Assembly: GCA_963682055.1 (NCBI GenBank)
Contig: OY821750.1
Coordinates: forward strand, 3,350,501-3,414,500
Direction of reading: 5' to 3'
Length of the DNA stretch: 64,000 nucleotides
DNA from: Primula veris
Taxonomy: Eukaryota > Streptophyta > Magnoliopsida > Ericales > Primulaceae
The translations under genes were made by a program, and so were the position numbers. Below the pieces are notes generated by a model that did no database searches, was not told the DNA's origin, and saw only the letters and a list, made by a program, of their open reading frames with translations. Positions 22,901-35,050 of the stretch are shown here, one piece after another (position 1 is the stretch's first letter; the number at the start of each line of letters is the position of its first letter).

Positions 22901-24931
22901 CTACACAAAACACTTTAGACTACATCTCTTCCTCTCCCGAAGAGAATATTCATACCCTAAATTATTAAATTAACTAACCCATGCTTATTACCCCTACCCT
23001 TTTTGATTGTGCTGACAAATTAATGAGAAACTCTAGGAATCAGAAATTGAACTAGGTAATGAGAATTTACCCTAAATTTTTGAAAGGTTTATAGAAAACC
23101 TTATTGTTACATAATTTGTAATGTAAATTTTAACAATAGCAATGAACATCCTCATAGATACATACAACCAGCAAATTTTTTATTTACATACATCCGTCTA
23201 ACATAAGAGTGAGAATTTCTTTACTATTCAGTACCAGGATTGGCTTCTGTAGCTGTGCGGGCATATCTCATGATAGACCTTGTGCATGTTCCGGTATGTA
23301 AAAGTATGCATATTTCTTTTTAAAAATAAAGCAAAAGAGTTAACTTATTGAGAACGGTTTGGATGCACAGTGATACAAAATGGTATACTAGAGGGGACAT
23401 ACAAATTATTTGGGAGCATGGGCGGAGCTAGGAGGGGGCAACGCCACCCTTATATTTTAAAAGAAACCCACCAGCAGCACATATTTTACATATAAATATT
23501 TTAATGTGTGAGGTAAAAGTCATTACTCATTTATTTTACGGGATTTCAACATCCCCATTATACATACTTTAACGCCGCCATTGTCTGAGAGCATCATAAA
23601 CTTCTTGTATGTATGAACAAAATATTATAATGCATCCCACATGCTAGAAATCTTGGAAAATCCCCTCCAAATTACAAAGACCTAAAATAATTAACCGCAT
23701 ACGTGTACGCCTATGATGCACGGACACTCCAAGAAGAACAAAAGTTTCACGTCAATACATTAATTTCCGTGTCCAACACCACACAATTCATTTCACACAT
23801 CATACAATTCAATTCAGGTGTCATGGATTTATTGACCCATTTAACACGTGGGCACTAAGCAGACACTTTAAATTTAAATCCAGAAGAAACACAAATTGCG
23901 CCAAAATAAGCCCTTTAATTTTAAAGTTTAAAAATGTTGTCTCAAAACTAACAAAACATTCAGGAAAATTGTAAGCTAGGACTAAAATTTATCGGTTACA
24001 ATTAATATTTTTATAGTTTTTCTTTCTTTGGTAAGCTAAATATCTATAAACGTACATAAATTATAGTACATTTCTAACTTATTAATTGTCGTGTCCTAAT
24101 CATGTTGTGTTCTAAATTTACATGTTTACTGCTTTAATAAAAAAGCTAATGTAAAAATGAAATGAGTTATCTAACATGCACTCAGGACGGAACCACGAAT
24201 TCTAAATAAAAGGGGCCGATATCGGATATTCTATATTTTTTCCACATATACTATGATTTTTTTTTCCTGTAACATGGGCTAACCCTAATTTTTTAAGAAT
24301 TTGATCAAATAGATAGAAGATGTTTACGTATCCATCAATTTTTATCAAAATGGTTGTCTCCATCCAGTTACTTTCCATGCATGCACGTATGGAAAACTTA
24401 TATTTCCCGGTGGGGTTGAGAAGAAGAGAAAAGACAAAATACAAAAATAATAAACATGGGGTAATCGTCAATTTTGGAAGAATTGGATCAAAATACATAG
24501 AAAACTTTTACGTTTTCATTAATTTAAACCAAACTGTCTCCACCTTGTTACTTCTCGTCCATGCAGTTATCATCGTAAATGTTAGGGCACTGAGTCAAAA
24601 CATTAACTAAAAAAATTCAAAAAAAAGAAAGAAAGATAAACTATAAAATAGTAACAAACTTGATTTGTTCATTGATCACAGCCTCGCAGTCATCACCAAA
24701 CTTATGACGAGCGAGCGAAACATGAGGCGTGCTCGGCACGTGACTGAGCTCCTTCTTAACCTCCTCAAACGGCTCAAAAACCACCCCGCTTAATTCCTTA
24801 ATATTTTTATTAGAGGCTTTTGAAGCACACGTGATTAGTTTACTGTACGGATGTGAGATCGAATTAGAGGAATATTTATATTTTCCGGTGGGATTGAGAA
24901 GGGTGAGATTTAGAAAAGGTTTGAGAATCAT
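19954..24931 (-). CDS. FER: Ferritin, plastid-targeted
   Basis: Eight exons: 24931-24660, 21930-21847, 21751-21691, 21602-21515, 20662-20601, 20411-20346, 20208-20145 and 19991-19954. They join in frame to 244 residues, matching the eight-exon layout of plant ferritins. Residues 1 to about 50 form a Ser-rich plastid transit peptide. The plant extension peptide follows ([14 protein letters not shown]), then the four-helix ferritin domain. Ferroxidase ligands by alignment to human H-ferritin are all present: E93, Y100, E127, E128, H131, E171 and Q211. Ferritin oxidises Fe(II) and stores it as a mineral core in a 24-mer inside plastids. Intron 1 is long (2.7 kb) and contains repeats. Paralogues are hard to separate, so no number is given. 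Confidence 0.96.
23416..23595. mobile_element. Transposon-derived segment in ferritin intron 1
   Basis: gcatgggcggagctaggagg at 23417-23436 resembles text at 54996-55005 (reverse complement cctagttccgcccac) and at 27061-27075. Such ggcggagc motifs recur at the edges of plant repeats. Borders and class are uncertain. Confidence 0.3.
24284..24565. repeat. Tandem duplication in ferritin intron 1
   Basis: 24284-24383 and 24467-24563 are diverged direct repeats (shared gtctccat/c, gttactt, ccatgca and gaatt(t/g)gatcaaa). The stretch between them (24396-24436) resembles the transit-peptide part of exon 1 (24873-24913), reading LLNPTGKYK on the minus strand in both places. Confidence 0.65.
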
Positions 24932-26219
24932 TTTGATTGTTAGAGTTTGTTTTTTTTATTTTTATTTTTGGATATTCTAGATGATTATTCAGCTATGTTA
25001 GTATTGGGATTGATCTTTGGGAAAAAGAAAAATAACACCGCTCAAGTTAAATAAAAAATACAAACACACCCACCCCCATACGTTTTAAATTAAACCATTA
25101 TTTTACTATTTGGCCTCGTTTTCTTGCAGAATTTCGGGACATGACAACGTGATTCAGACTATGAATAAGATTTGAAACTACTTTTTCGAATAAACTTTAT
25201 GTTTTATTTGTAAATTTTTTAAATAAAATTATTTGTAAATCATTTGTCCAAATAAACTGTAACATTTGTTCTTTTATATATATATTTTTAGTGTCTACTA
25301 ATGCCAGAAAACACCAAAAATATATAAATGGACAAATTTTACCCTTTATTTTGAACAAACGCTTTACAAGTAAAGTATAAAGTTCATTTAGAAAAACATA
25401 ATCGGAAAAATAGTTTATTGTCACCGTGACTCCCTCAAATTTAGCAACAAATCAAGCACACCCCCTAAAAAAAACGTTTATTGTCCGATCATATGATCCA
25501 TTAACGATCTAGTATCTAACTTCCATGTTTATTCTGTTTGTTATTAAAATGACATTAAATCAAGGCACTCACGCCGAATAAAGCATTATAAGTTGCGGTG
25601 GAGGAATTAAGTATAGGTTAAAAGGAGCTATAACATCCCCATGTTAAGAAAACACTTGAAAAATTCATATATTTTGATAAAAATTTGAATATTATAGACT
25701 TTCAACACCCGCTATAGTTAAAAAATAATTAACATATGTAATTTAGCTTCACCCATACCGACATCTTGTTCCGCAATGATAAGTTGGATACCAAAATGGT
25801 AAAATATGGCAAGATATGGTATTAGTTCGGTCATGTGTATTGTAAATTGTGTACCAAATTAGTAAAATATGGCATCATACGGACTAAACTATTTCTTTTT
25901 CAATTAGAAAATATCGTAGTAACAAGAACAAGTGCTTAATTGGGTGACTCTTGTTAAGTTGGGTAACTAATTGGAAAAGCATGTAAATTGGATTATAAAT
26001 AGCTAAAATATGATAGGATAGGTTAGTGAATTGGCATTTATTGGCCGGAACCAATGGCAACTTTTTTAGTATCTAAGGCGAGTCTAGGTTTTTACGTCTT
26101 TTTTAGTGTGATCTACTAATCTTGATATGACACTTTTTTACTCTCAACCAGTACAGTACTGACTATTTTAGTATTTTATATAAGATATTATAATATGAAG
26201 AAAAAAAGAAGTTGATCTC
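24932..26219. other. Ferritin upstream region
   Basis: AT-rich and gene-free. It should hold the ferritin promoter. I did not find a convincing iron-dependent regulatory sequence by eye. Two near-identical aaaatatggcaagatatgg / aaaatatggcatcatacgg motifs occur at about 25801 and 25862. Confidence 0.5.
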
Positions 26220-27040
26220 ATTAGGAACTTAAAAGGTTGTGAAGTTGTACTTGAGGGTGGTGTTTGTAGCAAGTGCGATAAGATTGTTTTGCAACGAATC
26301 GAAAATGGCAATATTTATTATCTTAAACGTTAATCGGTTATTTAATCTGTCTTGGTAGGAGACAGTAATTACATTAAATGGTATCGTCGGGTTGTTGGAG
26401 TAGTGTGGTGAAAAAACGTTGCAAAGGTTAGCTGTTGAAGGGTTCTAAAATGGGTAAAGTTGCGTTTTGTAAATATTACATTCAAGGGAAGAAAACTCGT
26501 AACAAGTTTGATACCGCGGTTCATTGAACTAAATGGACGCTAGACTATGTCCGTACCAATGCAGGGGTTCATCTAGAAATACTTCACTAGTGGTAAATTC
26601 TATTTCATAACATTTATAGATGATTTACATGATAAAGCATAAGAATGAAGTCCTAGAAATCTTCCGAGTGAGATTTGATCAGGAATCAATCGTACATTAT
26701 TAAAGAATGTATTTGATTTCCAACGAAGAGAAAACAATATTGGGCAGAGGTATATATATGCTTAACATCTAATTAACATGCTTTCGTTAATTGCGCTTAA
26801 GAGTCAGTTTCTTATGAAAATTTGGTTGGGTGTACCTGTACGTGTACATACTACCGATTATAACCGTTTGTATCGATTAAGATTTCCGAGTTAGTATCAC
26901 GTGGCGGTATCCAAATAAGACACTAGAGCAAATAAAGCCATATTATTCGCATTTACTAGTGGTGTGAATGGAAACATGTTGTAGTGTCCGAAGTCAAAGA
27001 AAATTATAGTGAGCAACGATATTGCATTTGATGAATGTGG
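26220..27040 (+). mobile_element. Decayed copia-type retrotransposon pol
   Basis: Fragments in shifting frames match copia polyproteins in the right order. First is a GAG-pre-integrase-like part (NLKGCEVVLEGGVCSKCDK near 26225). A zinc-binding/integrase stretch follows (GLLKGSKMGKLRFCKYYIQG, then GKKTRNKFDTAVH and TKWTLDYVRTNAGVH near 26430-26570), and later CPKSKKIIVSNDIAFDE near 26985-27035. Several stop codons and frameshifts interrupt them. The core integrase and reverse-transcriptase regions are not recognisable and no LTRs were found. The relic is inactive. Confidence 0.75.
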
Positions 27041-29579
27041 TTACGTCACAACCGGTGGAGTCAGGGACGGAGCCAACTATTTGTTATAATGTGTTAGACT
27101 ATACGGTAAAATCTATTTCCTTACCTTCTTTAGTCTCAAGTTCGAAACTCAGCAGCATTTTTTTTTTTATCTTTTCCTTTCTTTATACCATCAGACTTAT
27201 TTTATGTCTTATTAAATTTCTTTGTTTAGTGTATTTTTCCTTTTATAGTTTAAGACATGAAGTTTAACCCAAGTCGCATTTATTTTTTTATCATACAAAC
27301 TAATACATGAAAAATCACTCGAATGACTATATATTGTAACTTTTGTTGCTTGACATTCTAAAATTGTCTTATTTTTATACAATCAAATTTAGTAGGCATG
27401 TGTCGATAAAATATTTGGTTTCTACCATTAACGTATTTAATAACAGAATAATTTATAATTTCTCTTATTTTTCACATTATTGTCTAGTGATATCTTTCTT
27501 AGACCAAAATAGTTATTAAAATCATTACACATATATTTGGTTTCTTCAAGAGTGTATTCAGAAAAAAGGAATTCTATGGATTAATTTTTCGCCTATGATA
27601 CAAACATGTTCAATAGTATAGCTAATTAAAGACCTGTAATAGCATACTTATTGTACCCCAAAAAAATGTGCATCTTTACGATCGTATTTTAGCTATTAAA
27701 AAGATAGTTAACTTATATCTTAATCGTGCCCCCGCTAAAGAGTATTTCTGGCTCGTCCCCTGGGTGGAGCTAATTGGTCCAGGTGTTCAAGAGGACTCTA
27801 TCAAATTGCAATACGCAAATGCAAGCGGAATTGATAAACCGAGTAGTTTCAACTATGCTTAATGTATGCACTTCTAATGTTAATGAGGACATTCCATTCT
27901 CTTAATTATATGCCCGTAGGAGTTTGGAAGTTACGCATAAGATAAGAATTATGCAAAATGGACTAAAATGCTTGAATGATAGTTTTTAAGAACTTAGTTT
28001 GAAAAGTGACATTTGTTGACATTTCTTATCTTGGATTCATTAATTAAACCCGGATTAAAACTCAATAAGTGACTTGTGACAAATAAACCGAAAATTCGAA
28101 AAAAACAATTGCGAGACATAAACGGATCCTTGCTATGCACATGATAACTTAGATCAAAAATAGAAAAATCAAATTGGATCTAAAAATATCAATTTTCTGC
28201 CCCATTTAAAATGGCAATACACGGTAAGTCAACTAATCACCAACTGCTACAATAAGATTAAGTGGGAAAGAAACAAAAGTGGCTAACCTAATCAAAATTA
28301 AAGTACAATATATATTTAACCAAAAATCCGTTCACCCTCCAATTACTAACTATTCTTGTATATACATGTATATAAATGTGTATATTAATGTTTTTTTTTA
28401 TATAGGAAATTCTCTGGTTTTGAATTTTAAGTACGTATTATCTTTAGAACATACATGATACAACTACAAGTTTTGGACCTTATTAATTCACAAATAAACG
28501 TTGAAGTACACAGATTTATGAGTACCAAGGTTTTTTGCATTTCAAATTTTTGGTGCTAGCTTTTTCGATTTAGATCACCAATGACCAATTTAGTGGAAAA
28601 TATAACCTTTAATTTTAGTATGATTATAGTAGAACCATTACCATCAAATTACAACTGGGAGAAGTATACTAAATGAAGCAAAATACAAAAGATGTACTAA
28701 TTAAACCTCTTTTAGTTCACGTCTATCATCAAATTTTACGGAAATGGGTCAAGTTTTACAAAACTCAAATTAATCTTAGTACTGTAATAATTATATTTTT
28801 TGTTAATTTAGTGCAAAAATAATTACCAAAAAAAAAGTCCATAAGAACCCGAATTTATAAAATGCCATTACAAAATAAAATAAAAAATAATAGTTCTTCG
28901 CATCGGTTCAGGTTAACTAAACAATCGTCCTGACAAAAAATTACGCATAAAAGATTGTAAGGCATGTGTTTTTGCATTGAATCTAGTGTTGTCTTGTTAA
29001 ATTTAGCAGAATACACATGTTTTCACGTAATTAAGGGTTAATTTCACACCAAAAAACAAACAAAAAAAGGGTTAATTTCACCTGTTTCCATAGTGCATGT
29101 TATCCTAAATTTTATTTGGCTAGCTCTAAAGTTATTTTGAAGCACATAATTAGTCTTGCAAAGCAACATGATTGCTCCTAATTTACGTGCAAAATGATCT
29201 CAAATGATAAAAATCGTATCAAGTGTTGATTTTGTGACTTATTTTGGAGTAAACAATATTTTTCTATGATGATCATTCAGTGGCATATCTTACTTTGAAA
29301 ATCATATCATTCAGTGGCATCTATGAGAGAAAGTTATACAAAGTACAAGATATCAAATTTCTCTTAACAATTACATCTGTGGACTAAATCTTTGACCTTT
29401 TAAAATTTGCGTAGCTGTTAACATTTTAAGTGAGTAAACATGGGACAAAGTAGGTTTAAAACTTGAAACCACAGGGGCATGACTTTATTTTACCCCCAAA
29501 AAAACAACATTTGTCATGATAATTATTAGCTTCCCAAGAAATAAACAAGTAGTCTAATTGACACAAATACAAGAAGACA
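27041..29579. other. Gene-free stretch upstream of TBL gene
   Basis: AT-rich with scattered transposon-edge-like motifs (gggacggagcc at 27064). Short open frames at 27022 and 27668 have no recognised domain. The TBL33-like promoter is presumably at the right end. Confidence 0.5.
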
Positions 29580-32500
29580 ATGTATAGCAAAAGAAATCAA
29601 ATAATGAAGATACCTCTATCCTTATCTTCTTCATATTCATCTCTCTCTATAGTTAGAAAAGTTCGTCTTTCTCATTACTATCTATTCACCTTGGTCGCAT
29701 TTATATTATGCGTCGTAGTTCTCTATCGCCAAGAATTTTCCGCCATCTTCAACCGCAGCCAAGCTCGTGACCAACCAATTATTGTTGCATCATTTCAATT
29801 TCAAAAAACGGGTATTTTTCTTTCTTTAAGGTTATTGTTCTACTATATGTATGTAATACTATTACTTTATTAGCAGTATATATGCACTGCAAGAATACCA
29901 TCGTAATAGAATGTCTATTACAAAACTGAGTGTCGTTAAATTTGATAACATAAAAGCAACTGATAGCTATTAATTTTGTTAAAACACTTCTTGATAAATT
30001 TAAGAACACTCATTTAAATATGAAAATAACAAATTAAAGACTGTCTCTTGCTATCCTGACTTTTCTTTATATTATATACTGCTAAAATTTCCATTATGGA
30101 GTGTACATTTTGGATTTAAAGAAAAAAATGCTGCTAAAATTTTAATTATTACCCATGAAAGAGTCTATATGATGTTTGAACCAAGTTTTTCTTGGTCTCC
30201 ATTACAGTTGTGGAAAGTACCTGTTCCAACTTTGCACTATTTTCTACATAAAAAAAGACAGATTTGACCGTAACCGTGTATAGAAAATTGTCATAAAAAT
30301 ATAGTATCATGCATGTGTAGGGGTTACAAAATGAACTAGTCTTTTCCTTTACGCATTTATTTTGGGATAACCTTTTACTTTATTATTAAAGGCATTAAAA
30401 TTTCAAGTTGGGAAAATATTTTGAATGAGATCACAATATTATATCTCTAATTCAAAATTGGGGCCATATTTGTTACCTTTGTAAGTTTTGAGGAGTATTG
30501 ACAGTTTAACTGAAACTATTTGATGGAGTAATAAGTTTCAACAATGACCGCTAATAAAATTAACTGTATTTTTTAATCAACTATTTTCATAACATTACTC
30601 AATTAATCACAAATTTAGAACTAGTCAATTAGTCTGCAATTGAAGTTTCAATCCTTTGCGGTTCACTACTAAATGGAGTAGTAAATAGTAAATACTCCTA
30701 AATTAGAACCAATATTTTTGTCTATACAGAGTATATACTATAATGAACGGGATCTTTGCATGCATGTATGTCGTCTTTCGCTACAAGAAAATAACTAGAT
30801 AACAACAATTAATTTGTTACTATACGGCTTGTTGCAGAAAATTCAGCAACAGTAGTAGTAACAGTTATCAGCACTTAACAACAGAAATTGTTGTTATGCT
30901 GTTGCTAAATTTTAGCAACGAGCCGTATAGTATCAGACAAACTGTAACTAAATTGTTGCTCTATGGATATTTTTTTTTGTAGTGTTTTGGCATTTTATCT
31001 AAACGGGAATCTTGTTTTGAATCATTTTGTGGTTTCAAGAATTATTATTTGAAGAAGTAATTAAACAGTATTAGCAAAAATTAAATTATTTTTTTGTTGA
31101 AAAAATGGGATACAAGTATCTTTCCAAATCCAACAAATACAAACATTAGTGTACCAATACAAGCACATGTATATATATTCGATCCAGGGGTCAATAGGAA
31201 ATGGATTCGCTGAAATGGTAACTAAACTTTAGCTGCTAAAATTTCATAATCAGGGATTGAGATTTAACGGCTACGGTTATGATAAGTAAAAAGGGAAGAA
31301 AGCTCCGTCGAATTTGAACCATTAAAATCCGATCAGACCTATTTTCAAAAAAAAAATCGATCAGACTAAACATATTAATTCCATATAAGTTATAATAGTT
31401 TGAGCTATATCTTAAGGGTGCCTTTGGTGGATCTCTTTTGCTTACATGCATGTTTTTTCAACTAGATAACGAGAAGTTACCATTTGCAATCGACTATTCA
31501 AATGAGAGGGAATCATGCGACTTGTTCGCGGGAAAATGGGTATATGATGAGAACAACCGTCCATTATATGAGGAGTGGGAGTGTCCCTATATACAACCGC
31601 AACTGACGTGTCAAGAACATGGCCGCCCTGACAAGGATTACCGACTATGGAGATGGCAGCCTCACGGCTGTTCTCTTTCAAGGTAATTAAATTATTCTAA
31701 GATGTCGTTACATTTAATTATTTGTCATATACTTTCACGAATTAATTTCCTCGTGTACTATGATTAAGATACAGTGTAGTTTACTAATTACAATGATAAT
31801 TTGTATGTCAAGAAAACTAGTGACTAATTGCATGAAATAGAGAGAAAAACCGATCTATATGGGTTCGAATATAGGAATTGCATCAGCCATGTCTAGTATT
31901 CTTATATAGATTTATTAGGAAATGGTTCTATTTTTGTTGGATACCAATTCGATATTGTCCGAAACTGTTTTTGGGGACTTGGAGAACTTAGCTGTCCAAC
32001 AAATCGGCAGTGTACTGGTCGTTGGGTCAAACCAATAAGTTAAAATTCTAATTCAAATCAAAATTTTATACTAAATTACGGATACAAATCTATGCAACCT
32101 ATAGATGGAAATTCGAGAATGAAATTTATACATATTACTACTATTAGGTGTGGCTTCGTGGGAAAGATGGTTTGTCATGACTGATAATACAGAAAGCTTG
32201 GCAGTAAAGTATGTTTTTTCAGGGCAATTAAGGACGATGACATGCTATCGTTACTTCGTAGTAATCAATCCCGTAATTAAAAGTATAAAACGTGTCGCCT
32301 CGAATATAAAATTTCATAAATTTCTATTTATTAGTTTTGATTGTGATTATTATTAAATCGCAAGTTTGTTTGGCAGTTTCAATGCCACGCTAATGCTGGA
32401 AATGCTTCGAGGAAAGAAGATGATGTTCGTAGGCGATTCTTTAAACCGTGGTCAATATGTATCGATGGTCTGCCTTTTACAAAAAAATATTCCACAAAAT

Positions 32501-35050
32501 TCTAAATCCATGGAAACTAGTGGTTCACTAACAATATTCACAGCCAAGGTACATTGATAACTTTATATTTCATCATATTGGTTATTTTTTCCGTCCCTAA
32601 GACTTTTATAAGTATTTTTTGGAATGTTTAACGTATAGCTCCTCCTATTTCCAAGGAATTTATATCTTTTTGTTCGGGTAAATGAGCATATAATATAACT
32701 GAAAATTGAATTCTATCTATAAAATACATGACCTTCTTTCTACCTTTTCTTTCAACTAGGACTATAATGCAACTATTGAATTCTACTGGGCTCCATTTCT
32801 ACTCGAATCAAATGCCGATGATGCGGTGATACATAGAATAACAGATAGAATTGTTCGAAAAGGTTCGATTAATAAGCATGGAAAGCACTGGAAAGGAGCA
32901 GATATCTTGGTATTCAATACCTACCTCTGGTGGATGACCGGACAAAAGTTTAAGATATTGTAATTCCTTAATCCTAAATGTTTGGTATTTTTTTGTTTGT
33001 AAATAAAGAAATTGATTTTGACTTGCTACTTTTGTGTAGGCAAGGGTCTTTCGATGACAAGGTGAGTAATATAACGGAGCTCTCAACGGAGAATGCTTAT
33101 CGAATGGCAATGAAGAGTATGTTGAGATGGGTTCAGAAAAACATGGACCGGAATAAGACAAGGGTATTCTTCACAAGCATGTCGCCATCTCATCGAAGGT
33201 AAAGTCTCCTCTACCCTAAAGTATGAAAGGAAACACCAGGATGGAAAATATATACTAAGTCGTTAACGAAGATGTTGGTTGTTTCGATGTTCCGCCATAA
33301 CTTGTAAACAAATAAGCTGACACATTTTACAAGAAATAAAAAATGAACTGCATTTCGATGTTCCGCCATAACTTGTAAACAAATAAGCTGACACATTTTA
33401 CAAGAAATTAAAAATAAAATAAAATAAAATGCATTGAGCACTACGATCGATTTGATCTTCTAACAAGTTCAAAACATTAAAATTTTAATCAAAAAATGGC
33501 CTATGCAGGTCTCGAACCTGCGACCTTCGCGTTATTAGCACGACGCTCTAACCAGCTGAGCTAATAGGCCTTTTGTTTAGAGTCTCAAAATAATATAATA
33601 AATAATATTTAAAAAGAGAAAACTATCAATACAGCCTAAGCTTCTGTTTTTATGAGTTTGTAACGCGTTTAAAAGTTATAAGCAAGAGAAAAATACACCT
33701 TTCAACTCAAAGTTATGAATTTGAAAAATTAACTAGGCCTTTTTGTACTGTTTCCCTTCTGATATATAAAAAAAATGACTGCTGTTTCCATTAGCTTTTT
33801 ACGTTTTAAAAATCACCACCAAGCAAAAGAATCAACCCCATCTAGTTCGGACTTGTAGATATTTTTTGGCGTAAGGACGAATAGTGAACCGGAAATAATC
33901 AAGTAGGCCTTTTAAATTATACAATACAATATACTCACACTCGACCCTAGTATAAGCCATAACATGCCTTTTTACGTCTTTAATAATTATAGTAAGTCTT
34001 AAACGTTGTATTAAATGACCATTTTTCCTAAATAATGGCCACCAAGTGTAATTTCTATCTTCTTAAAGAGATTAGTAGAAGTAGGCAATTCCATTTTCTT
34101 CATCTTGGTCCACTTATATTGGTAAGAAACTGTCAAAAGGGGACTAATATTATTCTGCTTTTTTCTCTAAATGTCCACTAGGTCTTTGAAAAAGCAATCC
34201 CAAATAGGTCGTTTCTTGTAATGATAATTGATAAGGATTTGTAGATTGTACTATGACTAAGTAATATATAGTGTAGGCCTTAGATTTAAAACAGCCATGT
34301 AAGTTAATTTGTAACCACTCTCGATCTAGACATTGACAACAGCAGACCAATTAATCTTAAGTTTTGAAGTTACATGTATGTGTGTAAAGTTACATGTATA
34401 AATAAAGTTTTTAAACATGTGATGATTAATTTTTAAGATTAGGTTACTACTTCCTCCGTTCCCATTTAATTGTCAATTACGAAACTACGTGTAATTTTGA
34501 CCGGCTTATAACTTGTATCAAAATTGTCGAAGTGAATTTTTTTAAAAATCTAATCATAAAATTTAACATTTGAACTATATGATCAACTTTTGAAAATTTT
34601 CATTCAAACAATTTTGATACAAGTTTTTGGCCGGTCAAAATTGCACATAGTTTTGTAATAGACAATTAAATAGGAACGGAAGGAGTATGTATCGTTTTGT
34701 TTCCCGGCAGGAGTATAGAATGGGGAGGTGAACCCGAGGGAAGCTGCTACAACCAAACAATTATGATCCAAGACCGTACATATTGGGACGCAGAGTCTAA
34801 ACAAAGCATAATGAGGGTTATCGAACAAGTTTTTTCTAGATCAAAATTTCCGATATCGTTCCTCAACATAACACAGCTCTCCAGCTATCGAAAAGACGCT
34901 CACACGTCTATTTACAAGAAGCAGTGGACCCCGTTAACACCTCAGCAGTTGGCTAACCCTGTTAGCTACGCCGATTGTGTACATTGGTGCTTGCCTGGGG
35001 TTCAAGATACTTGGAATGAGCTCCTATTTGCAAAGCTTTTTTATCCGTAG
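29580..35050 (+). CDS. TBL33: TRICHOME BIREFRINGENCE-LIKE xylan O-acetyltransferase, TBL33 type
   Basis: Six exons: 29580-29811, 31466-31682, 32377-32548, 32760-32959, 33040-33198 and 34711-35050. They join in frame to 439 residues. A type II membrane anchor spans about residues 33-49. The PMR5 N-terminal domain follows ([12 protein letters not shown] to WRWQPHGC), then the GDS esterase motif at 169-171 ([10 protein letters not shown]) and the C-terminal DxxH motif at D415-H418 (DCVHWCLPG). Ser, Asp and His of these motifs form the catalytic triad in the family. TBL proteins of the ESK1/TBL29 clade act in the Golgi, adding acetyl groups to xylosyl residues of xylan. Resemblance in the ILQGSFDD and [14 protein letters not shown] stretches points to TBL33. 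Intron 5 houses a tRNA-Ile gene and a MITE. The TBL33 label is from memory of the family; TBL32 or TBL31 is possible. Confidence 0.94.
30780..30984. mobile_element. Foldback MITE with CACTA-like ends in TBL intron 1
   Basis: Starts gctacaagaaaat and ends attttttttttgtagtg. The interior is a palindrome (acaattaatttgttactata and cggct against agccgtatagta, then aactaaattgttg). About 205 bp, non-coding. The left end differs by one base from the expected CACTACA. Confidence 0.65.
33282..33415 (+). repeat. 71-bp tandem duplication in TBL intron 5
   Basis: tttcgatgttccgccataac and the following 40 bases recur exactly 71 bp downstream. The duplicated block ends just before the tRNA-Ile gene. Confidence 0.9.
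33497..33570 (-). tRNA. tRNA-Ile(AAT)
   Basis: 74 nt. The acceptor GGCCTAT pairs with ATAGGCC, discriminator A. The D arm contains TAGCTCAGCTGGTTAGAGC, the anticodon loop CTAATAA gives anticodon AAT, and the T arm is GCAGGTTCGAGACCTGC. A TTTTTT run follows. The gene lies inside intron 5 of the TBL33-like gene on the opposite strand. Confidence 0.97.
34450..34685. mobile_element. Stowaway-like MITE in TBL intron 5
   Basis: 236 bp, with ends cttcctccgttcccatttaa and ttaaataggaacggaaggag flanked by TA on both sides. Internally tttgaccggcttataacttg and its inverted partner ttggccggtcaaaattgcac mark the family. Relatives lie at 46230-46465 and, more decayed, near 42000, 45900 and 55920. The right end is only about 25 bp from the exon 6 acceptor. 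Confidence 0.9.
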
